A DNA stretch of 53,490 nucleotides. Source: a virus. Position numbers and translations under genes: made by a program. Position 1 is the first letter of the stretch, and each line of letters starts with the position of its first letter. This document shows, one piece after another, positions 45,576 through 53,290 of the stretch. A model generated the notes under the pieces. That model had not been told where the DNA came from. It was given only the letters and a program-made list of their open reading frames with translations, and did no database searches. The DNA lies in the IMG/VR virus record IMGVR_UViG_3300032116_000274, positions 1 through 53,490 of that record; one strand, 5' to 3'.

Positions 45576-47018
45576 GTGAAGGTTTTCAACGTTCGAGCTG
45601 GCTTTGCCACCAACAGCAGCAGTAGCCACAGCATTGTGATGATTCCTGCAGGGATGCGGGTTAGCACAGATGAGTATAACCGCTTTGAGTATGGCTGGGA
45701 ACAGTTCACGCTTGCTGACCAAGACAGCAAATCTGCTTACTTTGCTACTCAGCTCTACCATGCCCTGGATCGAGAAGGGGTAACTGGCGATACAGCAGTT
45801 CAGCTTATGAACACTTGGCTGGGGACAAACTACAGTTCAGATAGTTTTCACAGCTATGGTGTTGACCATCAAAGCATTTGGGGAATCTTCTCTGGACCTG
45901 ATCCTGTAAATGGCGAATTTGCCTGCAGCCTCTATCAGTATGTGATGCGAGACGATGTGGTGATCCTGGGCGGGAATGACAACAGCGAAGGGCAAACTCC
46001 TCCAACAGGCAGCTTCATCAACGAAGTAACTGATGCTATCCAGAACTCGGGTGAAAAACGGATTCGACAAGACGGTGTCTATTGGGCCCTGTTCAGTCCC
46101 AGCACTGGTCACAAGGTTCGGCTCAGCATGCATGATGATGCGCCAGCTTATGTGAAGAGCACTTACCCTGAGCTGGTCGACATTAAGCTGACCGACTATT
46201 GCGCCTACCGCTGTGAATGGTGTTACCAAGGCAGCACCAAACAGGGCAAGCACGGTGACATCCGGGACATCAAAAGCCTCGTGGATGTTTTCAGCAAGAT
46301 GGGCGTGTTTGAGATTGCATATGGTGGTGGCGAGACCACTGAGCATCCAGATTTTGCTGAGATCCTACGCTACACTGCCAGCAAAAACATTATACCCAAC
46401 TTCACCACCTTTGGTGTGAAGTGGAGTTTGGATGAAACAACAGCATTGGCGGTGGTGGAACATGCAGGTGCTATTGGCGTTTCTGTTCACCAAGCCAAAG
46501 ATCTCAACAAAATCCACAAGATCAGAGAAAATCTGGACCAAGCAATGAAAAACAGCGGCGCCGAGTATTGGGGCTTGCCGAGCATCATGGCACAGCATGT
46601 AGTGGGCAGTGTGGACCTGTCTGAAACTGCTGATCTCCTGGAACGTTGCTGGGAGGAAGGGGTGAATGTGCTCTTGCTGGGCTACAAAAACGTGGGCTTT
46701 GGGGCCAATGTCACTCCACATGATCTCACAGGACTGGACGTGGTCTTGAAGCTGCGACAGCAAAAGGATCGAGCACACTACAACACTCGCTTCAGCATGC
46801 TGGGTGTTGACACAGCCTTTGTTCAGCAGTTTGATCCGATCCTTGAGGAACTGGACATTCCCCGGGTGCTGAAAACGTCCGAAGAGGGCAAGTTCAGTAT
46901 GTATATCGACACAGTGCGTATGCAGCAAGGGCCCAGCAGCTATATGCCTGACCAAATGGTAGCAGTTGACAAAAGCAACCTGTTCAACAGCATCGCAGAA
47001 AATTACAAAGTTTGGTAG
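45576..47018 (+). CDS. Radical SAM protein with FATNSSSSHS N-terminus
   Basis: Radical SAM enzyme of unknown substrate, 480 residues. The iron-sulfur site is CAYRCEWC (C209, C213, C216) with an aromatic residue before the last Cys, and GGGETTEHP near 250 is the SAM-binding glycine motif. The first 200 residues form another domain beginning KVFNVRAGFATNSSSSHSIV, a Ser-rich start motif I associate with other phage proteins. The C-terminus has no extra Cys cluster of SPASM type. GTG start at 45576 behind GAGAGG, with its own early promoter and a strong terminator after it, so it is a stand-alone unit. A peptide- or RNA-modifying role is possible. Confidence 0.8.
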   Translation: MKVFNVRAGFATNSSSSHSIVMIPAGMRVSTDEYNRFEYGWEQFTLADQDSKSAYFATQLYHALDREGVTGDTAVQLMNTWLGTNYSSDSFHSYGVDHQSIWGIFSGPDPVNGEFACSLYQYVMRDDVVILGGNDNSEGQTPPTGSFINEVTDAIQNSGEKRIRQDGVYWALFSPSTGHKVRLSMHDDAPAYVKSTYPELVDIKLTDYCAYRCEWCYQGSTKQGKHGDIRDIKSLVDVFSKMGVFEIAYGGGETTEHPDFAEILRYTASKNIIPNFTTFGVKWSLDETTALAVVEHAGAIGVSVHQAKDLNKIHKIRENLDQAMKNSGAEYWGLPSIMAQHVVGSVDLSETADLLERCWEEGVNVLLLGYKNVGFGANVTPHDLTGLDVVLKLRQQKDRAHYNTRFSMLGVDTAFVQQFDPILEELDIPRVLKTSEEGKFSMYIDTVRMQQGPSSYMPDQMVAVDKSNLFNSIAENYKVW

Positions 47019-47026
47019 CCAAAAAG

Positions 47027-47066
47027 AAACCCTCTCAAGTTCGCTCGGGCTTGCTTGAGAGGGTTT
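47027..47066. terminator. Bidirectional intrinsic terminator
   Basis: AAACCCTCTCAAG (47027-47039) and CTTGAGAGGGTTT (47054-47066) form a perfect 13-bp stem. The minus-strand side carries TTTCTTTTT. It ends both the radical SAM gene and the convergent structural gene. Confidence 0.88.
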
Positions 47067-47103
47067 CCAGAGTCCACTGCTTTACCAAGGCAGGGAAAAT
47101 TGG

Positions 47104-48048
47104 TTAGGTGTTGTTGACTTGCACAATAAGGTTATCAGCAGCCTCAAGGCTCCAAGGAGCATTGTCTCCGTCTTGATATACATAACTGCCTACCATGGCT
47201 TTTTGCACCAATACAGCAAGATGTGCGGTGAGCTTGGTCACGTAATAGGTGCTCCCATTGGCATCAGTTGCCAAGAGGTATGCTCCGCCAAACACTGGTG
47301 TGTCAGTTGTTCCCAATGTGCACAGAGTTTGGCCCTCAGTGGTTTCCATGATGTAGTTGTTATCGCCAGTTTGCTTGATGATGTCGGCTGGCAAAACAGT
47401 GCCACCGTCAATGGTAACAGCATATGGGGTGATGGCTGGTTCAGTTGTGCTGGTGAGAACTGCTGCACCAGTTGCTGTGGCTGTACCAGCACTGAAGGTG
47501 GGTAGAGCGTCTGCTACACTGATGTAACCGGAACCAGCTGTTGTAACACTTACCTCAAGCACTCGCCATGTGACATCAACACGAGCGTTGTTACCAGTTC
47601 CTCCATCGAGGCTGAGGTTGGTTGTATTGCTGCCCCCTGCTACTTTAGCTGGTAGTGCTGTGTAGGCACCTCTCACGCTGAGTGCTGTGAATGTAAGAAT
47701 GGCCCCAGGAGTTGGGTCTCCCGGTCCTGCAACTGAGGCAACTGCGATTTGAGCCTGCACTGTGTATGTGCCAGCTGTGGTGTCGCCCACCACACCGCCG
47801 CCACCAATCACCAGCACGTCACCTATTGCGTAGCCTCCACCAGCATTGTTGATGGTAACATCTCGCAGTTCCATAACCACACTGCCCACAGCTGAAACGC
47901 CGCCTGGTAATGCAGGAGGACTGAAGCTTACTGTTGGTAGGCTTGCATAATTTCCTTGTCCGGTGATTGTTACAGAGGCAACACTTTCGCCCCCAATGTT
48001 AGATGCAGCCAAGCTGCCAAAATATTTTTTGTTAAGTGGTCGTCCCAT
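47104..48048 (-). CDS. Repeat-rich virion protein, tail-fibre or whisker-like
   Basis: A 314-residue, Gly/Thr/Ala/Val-rich beta-repeat protein. It starts MGRPLNKKYFG, an N-terminus I recall on structural proteins of T4-like cyanophages, and repeats a motif of the type TITGQGNYASLPTVSFSP / NNAGGGYAIGDVLVIGG / AGSGYISVADALPTFS at about residues 30, 75 and 165. This is typical of fibre-like or surface-decoration proteins. The C-terminal 100 residues form a compact end domain (GGAYLLATDANGSTYYV). ATG at 48048 behind AGGAG; a longer upstream reading is rejected. A perfect T4 late promoter lies 81 bp upstream. Confidence 0.7.
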   Translation of the reverse strand: MGRPLNKKYFGSLAASNIGGESVASVTITGQGNYASLPTVSFSPPALPGGVSAVGSVVMELRDVTINNAGGGYAIGDVLVIGGGGVVGDTTAGTYTVQAQIAVASVAGPGDPTPGAILTFTALSVRGAYTALPAKVAGGSNTTNLSLDGGTGNNARVDVTWRVLEVSVTTAGSGYISVADALPTFSAGTATATGAAVLTSTTEPAITPYAVTIDGGTVLPADIIKQTGDNNYIMETTEGQTLCTLGTTDTPVFGGAYLLATDANGSTYYVTKLTAHLAVLVQKAMVGSYVYQDGDNAPWSLEAADNLIVQVNNT

Positions 48049-48128
48049 TGCTCTTGGTCTCCTACGTGGCGTTCTAGGCCATACGGGGCGGGGTAACCCC
48101 ATAAAACTGCACCTGTTGCAGTTGCTGA

Positions 48129-48136
48129 TATTTATA
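48129..48136 (-). promoter_or_regulatory. Perfect T4-type late promoter
   Basis: TATAAATA on the minus strand, an exact match to the T4 late consensus and the only perfect one I found. The expected start near 48123 gives a 75-base leader with a small ACTGCA/TGCAGT hairpin before the ATG at 48048. Confidence 0.8.
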
Positions 48137-48143
48137 TAGCTGC

Positions 48144-48172
48144 TTGAAACAACAGCAATTACCGCGTACAAT
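48144..48172 (+). promoter_or_regulatory. Early promoter of the clamp-loader unit
   Basis: TTGAAA (48144-48149), a 17-bp spacer and TACAAT (48167-48172), followed by AAGGAAC and the ATG at 48194. It lies back to back with the perfect late promoter of the minus strand. Confidence 0.65.
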
Positions 48173-48193
48173 CACACAAGATAAGGAACAGTT

Positions 48194-48709
48194 ATGGCAA
48201 AGGCAACAACAGCAAAAAGAAGTTACAAGCTTGATCTTATGGTTCTACTGGAAGCCATTGACAAAAAAGATCGTGGATTTTATGCAAACTTAACTGAAGA
48301 AGAGCGGAAGGGATTTGTTCCCAAAGTGGTAGTGCGTTGGCTTTCAGCAGTGCCTGACTCCAATCCTCTAAAAGAATACTTTGTTTTGGCAGCTAATGAT
48401 CTTGTCAACAATGGCATGTGGAACTTGGGCAAACATCCAGAGCTACAATACTTGCTCATGTGTGTTGCTGGTGTGGGGAAAAAGCAATATCATCAATGGA
48501 TCAGCACCAAATCTACTGGATCTAAAACACCAAAAACAGAAGCATTGCTGACTCAATTGTATGGTGACATAAATGAAACAGAAATGCTGATTTTGAAAAA
48601 CAACCACAGTGATCAAGAGTTGATGGAAATTGCCAAATACAGTGGGATGGACGACCGTGGTATCAAAGAGCTCAAAGAAGAACTCAAAAAAGCTTCCAAA
48701 GGCGATTGA
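48194..48709 (+). CDS. gp62: Clamp-loader small subunit, gp62-like
   Basis: Probable gp62-type subunit of the sliding-clamp loader, 171 residues (T4: 187). The order LMVLLEAIDKKDRGFYANL, EERKGFVPKVVVRWLS, then LKEYFVLAANDLVNNGMWNL, HPELQYLLMCVAG and GKKQYHQWI fits the pattern I recall for gp62 proteins of T4-like marine phages. The C-terminal helix (IKELKEELKKASKGD) is charged. ATG behind AAGGAAC. Neighbouring replication genes (primase, helicase) support the call, but gp44 and gp45 are outside the window. Confidence 0.62.
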   Translation: MAKATTAKRSYKLDLMVLLEAIDKKDRGFYANLTEEERKGFVPKVVVRWLSAVPDSNPLKEYFVLAANDLVNNGMWNLGKHPELQYLLMCVAGVGKKQYHQWISTKSTGSKTPKTEALLTQLYGDINETEMLILKNNHSDQELMEIAKYSGMDDRGIKELKEELKKASKGD

Positions 48710-49400
48710 TTTAAATCGCCCCCATTTTTGCACTTGGTGCCAAAAACAGTTTGCCAAAGAAACCACATTGGTGTCGCACAGTTGTGAGCCACGGCGCAGA
48801 AACGACGCCCAACACAACCCGGATGTTAAGTTGGGGTATGCCTCTTATTTGTTGTTTAACGAATTCACTACTCCCAAAAACACATTACGCCAGCACAAAA
48901 GTTACCAAGAGTTTTGTGCCAGTAGGCATTATGGTGAATTTGTGAGATTTGGCAGCTGGCTAATTGAGCAACAGGTGCAAGAGATTGAAACATATGTTCG
49001 TTGGCTCTTGAAAGAAAAAGTAGACTTCAAAAAATGGAGTGATGTAAATGCATACAAAAGTTTTTTGAGCGAACTATTGCATGATGAAACTCCTGAGATA
49101 GGCTTGCAGAGAAGTTTGAAGACTGTTCAAAAATGGACTGAAGAGCAGAATCAAAGCTTACAAGATTTTTGGAAACTGGTAAGCACAAATTTAGCTACAC
49201 AATGGATATCACAAGGCAAAATAAGTCCTTGGATGCTATATAATTGCAACAGCGCAGTGGAATTTTTGGAAAGGTGCAATTCTGAACAACTGGGTATTAT
49301 ACAAACAGTTGCGCCAGTGAAAAAATGGAAAGTAAGGCTACTGCGCCACAAACAACAAGCTGAGTTGATCAAAAGTGTATTGACAGAAGCTGGTATGTAG
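48657..49400 (+). CDS. Zinc-finger protein downstream of gp62
   Basis: A protein of about 247 residues with an N-terminal C2HC finger, FCTWCQKQFAKETTLVSHSC, followed by a helical domain (GYASYLLFNEF, HKSYQEFCASRHYGEFVRFG). I recall similar proteins beside gp62 in marine T4-like phages, possibly in replication or transcription control. The start is unclear. No ATG is available, so I use GTG at 48657 (GGGATGG upstream), which overlaps gp62 by 53 bp; a TTG at 48630 is possible. Everything from the finger on, after about 48715, is secure. Confidence 0.65.
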   Translation: MVSKSSKKNSKKLPKAIDLNRPHFCTWCQKQFAKETTLVSHSCEPRRRNDAQHNPDVKLGYASYLLFNEFTTPKNTLRQHKSYQEFCASRHYGEFVRFGSWLIEQQVQEIETYVRWLLKEKVDFKKWSDVNAYKSFLSELLHDETPEIGLQRSLKTVQKWTEEQNQSLQDFWKLVSTNLATQWISQGKISPWMLYNCNSAVEFLERCNSEQLGIIQTVAPVKKWKVRLLRHKQQAELIKSVLTEAGM

Positions 49401-49409
49401 GAGAAATAC

Positions 49410-49724
49410 ATGAGTGAAAGAGTGAACTTGGATATGTATGGCAACGAAGAAACTGAAGCAGTTCCGCAACCTGTGTTGATCAGCAAAAACCGTGTTAGCT
49501 TAACCAGCTTTGGAAAAATGCAAAGCATGGAAGTTGATGGCAACCGAGTTTTGATTGCTGATCCACAATGGATTGAAGAGCTTGAACGAAAGGTGCAGCA
49601 AACCACACAAACTTGTGTTGATCTACACAATCGTTTGATTCGCGCAAACAGCAATTTGGCCAAGTTAACACAAAAAGTAGACATTTTGTCAAAGCAACTG
49701 GATAGGATCACAGGTGACAGCTAG
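49410..49724 (+). CDS. 104-residue protein with C-terminal coiled coil
   Basis: Product not recognised. ATG behind AGGAGAAA, 9 bases after the previous stop. The N-terminal half is polar with a VSLTSFGKMQSMEVDG strand region, and the last 45 residues (LERKVQQTTQTCVDLHNRLI, LAKLTQKVDILSKQLD) form a clear coiled coil. It overlaps the next gene by 11 bp. Probably a small oligomeric partner protein. Confidence 0.6.
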   Translation: MSERVNLDMYGNEETEAVPQPVLISKNRVSLTSFGKMQSMEVDGNRVLIADPQWIEELERKVQQTTQTCVDLHNRLIRANSNLAKLTQKVDILSKQLDRITGDS

Positions 49725-50340
49725 CGCCATCCAATTTCTTGGTGATATTGACATTGACACCGGTGATCGCCGCAAGTTGCTCAATGCCGTACATCACATT
49801 CCTGCCAGCATTGTCAAGAACAGCAAATATTCTCCCCACAACAGTGGTGTATATTTTCATAATGTGCCTGTGCATCCATTTTTGGAATGTTGCAGCATTC
49901 CTTATGACGCGGCCGAAGAAAAAAATTGTTACAAAATTGACATACTCAACAACAGCATCTATCAAGGCGTTCAAAGTGAGGCACATTTACAAACTCTTGT
50001 CAACACCACGCCAATGTGGGAACTACTGGAACACGAAGAAGTAGTGAAGCAGTTGGCTCATATCAACAATCACTTTGATTTGGTTCGGCGTTTGAAACCA
50101 CAACGCACAGTTGAATTGGCAATGATTTTGGCTTTGATTCGTCCAGGCAAGAGACATTTAGTTAACAAATGCCAAAAACAAGGATGGCATAGCCTAGAGC
50201 CAGAAATCTGGCTACCTGATCCCAATCAAAACTACAGCTTCAAAAAATCACATGCTATCAGTTTGGCTGTGGCTATTCAAGTGCAACTGAACCTTCTGGT
50301 TGAAATAATTGCAAATGGCAGTTATAGTGTGCCTGCATAA
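49714..50340 (+). CDS. Conserved-type unknown with DNA polymerase III alpha-like segment
   Basis: A 208-residue protein starting at GTG behind AGGAT. The sequence DIDIDTGDRRKLL at the start, SGVYFHNVPVHPF near 44, YKIDILNNSIYQGV near 72 and FKKSHAISLAVAIQ near 178 resembles conserved proteins of marine T4-like phages. It also recalls blocks of bacterial DnaE around the active-site and thumb region (DIDxD, KxDxL, FxKSHA). The catalytic domain as a whole is absent, so polymerase activity is not expected. It may be a derived clamp- or primase-associated factor. Moderate confidence in the gene, low in function. Confidence 0.6.
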   Translation: MTASAIQFLGDIDIDTGDRRKLLNAVHHIPASIVKNSKYSPHNSGVYFHNVPVHPFLECCSIPYDAAEEKNCYKIDILNNSIYQGVQSEAHLQTLVNTTPMWELLEHEEVVKQLAHINNHFDLVRRLKPQRTVELAMILALIRPGKRHLVNKCQKQGWHSLEPEIWLPDPNQNYSFKKSHAISLAVAIQVQLNLLVEIIANGSYSVPA

Positions 50341-50352
50341 GGAGCAAAATCA

Positions 50353-50796
50353 ATGAGCAAGTCGCTTGAGTGGCAACACTCTGAAAACATGTTTGGCCAC
50401 ACATATCACCTCACTATTGGTGAAAACAGTGTATTGGTGCGAGAAAATCTGGAATCCAACTGGCTTGAAAATCAAAAAAAGTCAAGGAAAAGTTTTTGGT
50501 TTAGGGCGCCATCGGTTAGCCTAAGCGAACTAGGCACTACACTGAGTTTTCTGTCTGAACTAGACAACACTTATTTCTTGGAAGTTTTTGGTGATACTTC
50601 TGACAAGCTGAATGCCAGCCTCTATCTCAGTGATGAAACTGATGCTGCTACATTGGCTTGGACACTGACAGGCACTTGGATGAAATGGAGCAAGGCTGAA
50701 GAAAAAGAGCTCAAGATCAGGAAGCCAGCCAAAGTCAAGGTTGGTAAAAATGGCAAGGTAACAGTTAAGGTTCAGGTCACCTCTCTTGGAGATTGA
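50353..50796 (+). CDS. 147-residue unknown protein
   Basis: Product not recognised. ATG behind AAGGAGC. The body alternates short strands and helices (FGHTYHLTIGENSVLVRE, FLSELDNTYFLEVFGD), and the C-terminus is a basic, repetitive tail (KELKIRKPAKVKVGKNGK). It is co-transcribed with the gp62-like unit. The basic tail suggests nucleic-acid or nucleoprotein contact. Confidence 0.6.
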   Translation: MSKSLEWQHSENMFGHTYHLTIGENSVLVRENLESNWLENQKKSRKSFWFRAPSVSLSELGTTLSFLSELDNTYFLEVFGDTSDKLNASLYLSDETDAATLAWTLTGTWMKWSKAEEKELKIRKPAKVKVGKNGKVTVKVQVTSLGD

Positions 50797-51013
50797 TCTC
50801 TCTCTAGAGGAAATTCAGAACTCTTTGAACCAAATGATTGCAGGCGAGCCTTGGGATCTTGAAACGCGAAGCATGGTAAAAACTTGGTTGAAGTTGCAGG
50901 GTATTGACAATCTAGTTCCCTCAAACACACAGCCGGATGGCCAGATCAAAATAGCTATTGTGTTTGAGCGCAAGCTATATTTTTTGAACCTACAGCACAG
51001 TTCAAGTGGGTGA
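50786..51013 (+). CDS. 75-residue unknown protein (uncertain start)
   Basis: Product not recognised. The only start is TTG at 50786, inside the end of the previous gene. The sequence (LSLEEIQNSLNQMIAGEPWDL, VKTWLKLQGIDNL) is helical and acidic. A strong terminator hairpin covers its stop codon, which supports a transcript ending here. Low certainty on the start. Confidence 0.5.
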   Translation: MEIDLSLEEIQNSLNQMIAGEPWDLETRSMVKTWLKLQGIDNLVPSNTQPDGQIKIAIVFERKLYFLNLQHSSSG

Positions 51014-51040
51014 TTTCACCAACTGAACTGTGCGTTTTTT
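50995..51040 (+). terminator. Intrinsic terminator of the gp62 unit
   Basis: GCACAGTTCA (50995-51004) and TGAACTGTGC (51024-51033) form a 10-bp stem with an inner GGTG/CACC pairing, followed by GTTTTTT. It covers the stop of the plus-strand gene and the end of the minus-strand gene. Confidence 0.88.
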
Positions 51041-51367
51041 ACCGCGTTTGTTCAGCAAGGTATCGAGGCTGGGCATAGGGCCACTCAATACAGTGACCTC
51101 TTTCCGTATAAATGTTTTCAAACAGCTTTTGAACGGTTTGAATCGGTCGCGCAAGAAAACATTGATGGGAATCAGCCTATTGCTGCCCCACCAGTATAGC
51201 TCTCCGCATTGAATGATTTCTTTCTTCTGCTGAATGCTCATGGTTTGATCAATAACATACATGTGTATCATTGCATTGTCAGCATTTTGAACGATGCCAG
51301 TATAATCTTTGTTGAGATAGCGGATTTCAGTTAAAAATGGCCATCTTTGTTGGGGCGTGTTTTCCAT
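51002..51367 (-). CDS. Conserved-type unknown protein, minus strand
   Basis: A 121-residue protein with the pattern PFLTEIRYLNKDYTGIVQNAD, ELYWWGSNRLIPINVFLRD and FIRKEVTVLSGPMPSLD, which I recall from small conserved proteins of marine T4-like phages. Function unknown. A late promoter lies so close upstream that the mRNA would begin about 2 bases before the ATG. It ends inside the terminator shared with the plus-strand gene. Confidence 0.65.
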   Translation of the reverse strand: MENTPQQRWPFLTEIRYLNKDYTGIVQNADNAMIHMYVIDQTMSIQQKKEIIQCGELYWWGSNRLIPINVFLRDRFKPFKSCLKTFIRKEVTVLSGPMPSLDTLLNKRGKKRTVQLVKSPT

Positions 51368-51374
51368 CAGGAAC

Positions 51375-51382
51375 TATTTAAG
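51375..51382 (-). promoter_or_regulatory. Late promoter, minus strand
   Basis: CTTAAATA; the predicted start near 51369 is 2 bases before the ATG at 51367, again nearly leaderless. Confidence 0.5.
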
Positions 51383-51387
51383 AACTC

Positions 51388-51395
51388 TCTAAATA
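51388..51395 (+). promoter_or_regulatory. Late promoter of the virion protein at 51428
   Basis: TCTAAATA; the expected start near 51401 gives a 27-base leader before the ATG at 51428. It is divergent from the minus-strand promoter 6 bp away. Confidence 0.55.
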
Positions 51396-51427
51396 CATGC
51401 AAATCTTTTGTTGATGATGTTGGCCAA

Positions 51428-52249
51428 ATGAGCTTGATATATCTCTACAGTTACCGACTACCAGTTCAATTGAGCATGACTGATCATCGCGCCCCAAATT
51501 ACAATAGGCCCATGATAAATTACAACACAAAAATATACAAAAACAACTACAACATTATTGATTTTGTAGTGCGCAACAATGACCGTAGACCTGTGAAATT
51601 GGTGGACTGCCAACTCAGCATTGTTATTGAACATGCAGCCACACAAACCATCGTTTTGGAAAAAGCTTGCATCATAACCGATGAGATAAAAGGCCGAGCA
51701 CAAGTAGCTTTAACCAGTAGCGATACTGCCAATTGGAGTTTGGGAGGATATCGTTATCAAGTGAAGATCACCCGCCCGTATCAGAATCAAGAAATGCTCT
51801 ACACTGACATCAATAATTCCACAATAGGAGATTTTGACTTATTTGACAGCGTTGGTGGCACATTTATACCCAGCGTTGTGCTCAAAGGGTCTGAACTCAC
51901 CCCTATTACAGTGGACTGGGATGAAATGAAAGAATGGCTCCTTAGTGGAGCTATAAGAGCAGAAAACAGTGTGGGCAACAATACAGGGTTGTTTTCTGTG
52001 GCACTGTATCAAACACAATGGATGGGTACGTTCAAGATACAAGCTAGTTTGGAAAACCTAGCACCAACTGAACGCAGTTGGTTTTATGTGGATCTCAAAC
52101 CTGGTTTTGACCAAGACTATTTTGATGGCCTCAACAACAGTCTACGAAGTTACACATTTAGTGTAAATTGTCGATGGATACGATTTATTTGTATTCCTGA
52201 TCCAGTAAATCAAGGAACAATAGATAAAATACTCTACAAAATAAGCTGA
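51428..52249 (+). CDS. Probable virion structural protein
   Basis: A 273-residue, beta-rich protein starting at the ATG at 51428 (MSLIYLYSYRLPVQL), an N-terminus I recall from structural proteins of marine T4-like phages. Repeated strands (NIIDFVVRNNDRRPVKLVDC, IITDEIKGRAQVALTSSD, GYRYQVKITRP) suggest a two-domain beta-sandwich like baseplate or fibre proteins. The C-terminal half contains WMGTFKIQASLEN and FSVNCRWIRFICIPD. A late promoter precedes it. The primase gene follows 20 bp later without a late motif. Confidence 0.65.
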   Translation: MSLIYLYSYRLPVQLSMTDHRAPNYNRPMINYNTKIYKNNYNIIDFVVRNNDRRPVKLVDCQLSIVIEHAATQTIVLEKACIITDEIKGRAQVALTSSDTANWSLGGYRYQVKITRPYQNQEMLYTDINNSTIGDFDLFDSVGGTFIPSVVLKGSELTPITVDWDEMKEWLLSGAIRAENSVGNNTGLFSVALYQTQWMGTFKIQASLENLAPTERSWFYVDLKPGFDQDYFDGLNNSLRSYTFSVNCRWIRFICIPDPVNQGTIDKILYKIS

Positions 52250-52268
52250 AAGCCAGCTATACTATTGC

Positions 52269-53288
52269 ATGAGTTTGATACACAGCTTGATCATGCAACA
52301 TCTGCCTATTCAGCGCAGAGTTACTCCCAAAGGCTGGATACTGCACAACGCTGTGTGTTGCAGTCACAGAGGACACAAACCTGACACTCGAATGCGTGGC
52401 AATCTCAGGATTTCTGAAGATGGTCAACTGGGTGTGCATTGTTTCAACTGCGGGTTTAAAACGAGATTCAATGGCTCACGACTAAGCAGCAGTTTTGAAC
52501 AATACTTGGACTGGTTGGGCGTTCCCCGATCCAGTGTTCAAAGTTTGAAAATGGAAATCTTACAAAAGCAACTGGATGGCGGCTTTGAGAATACAGAAGC
52601 AGCCAAAGCCAGTTTCCAAAAATTTCCCACAGTGGAATTGCCTGAGGATGCTCAGCCCATTCTCAGTTACCTAAATGATGACACAGTTGATCCAAGCTTG
52701 CTCAAAGTTGTTGAGTATATTGAGTCTCGGGGGGAAGACATAGCGTCTGGTTATGATTATTATTGGAGTCCCAGTAAAAAACATCAGTTAAGCAATAGGG
52801 TTTTGATACCATTTTATTCACACAACCAAATTGTGGGATGGACTGCTAGATATGCAGGCACAGCACCGCCAGGTGTGCCAAGATACTTCAACAGCACTAT
52901 TCCAGATGGATATTTGTTCAACAATGATGTTTTGGACATTCCAGGTCGTAAGTTTGCCATTTTGGTTGAAGGATCATTTGATGCCATTGCTGTGCAGGGT
53001 GTGGCTGCGCTGGGTAGTACTCTAAGTGAACAACAGATTTGGCAACTGGTGGGGCGAGAGAAGGAAACCATAGTGTTGCCAGATAGACAACGAAAAAATC
53101 AGGATTTGATTGACACTGCATTGACTTTTGGCTGGTATGTGAGCTTCCCAGAATGGGATGACGATGTAAAAGATGCTGCTGAGGCTTGCAAACGTTACGG
53201 GCAGCTCTACACCATTGCAAGTGTGATACAAAGCCGCACAAAAAACGATGTTGAGATTGGCATCAAAAGACAATTGTTTAGGGGATAG
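52269..53288 (+). CDS. gp61: DNA primase, gp61-like
   Basis: Replicative primase with zinc and TOPRIM domains, 339 residues (T4 gp61: 342). The N-terminal zinc site is formed by CCSHRGH near 30 and CFNC near 58-61. The TOPRIM core shows ILVEGSFDAIAVQGVAALGS near 232, and the second acidic site is in VLPDRQRKNQD. It would make RNA primers for lagging-strand synthesis with the helicase encoded directly downstream. ATG at 52269 has no strong ribosome binding site; TATACT just upstream may be a -10 element. Confidence 0.88.
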   Translation: MSLIHSLIMQHLPIQRRVTPKGWILHNAVCCSHRGHKPDTRMRGNLRISEDGQLGVHCFNCGFKTRFNGSRLSSSFEQYLDWLGVPRSSVQSLKMEILQKQLDGGFENTEAAKASFQKFPTVELPEDAQPILSYLNDDTVDPSLLKVVEYIESRGEDIASGYDYYWSPSKKHQLSNRVLIPFYSHNQIVGWTARYAGTAPPGVPRYFNSTIPDGYLFNNDVLDIPGRKFAILVEGSFDAIAVQGVAALGSTLSEQQIWQLVGREKETIVLPDRQRKNQDLIDTALTFGWYVSFPEWDDDVKDAAEACKRYGQLYTIASVIQSRTKNDVEIGIKRQLFRG

Positions 53289-53290
53289 CC

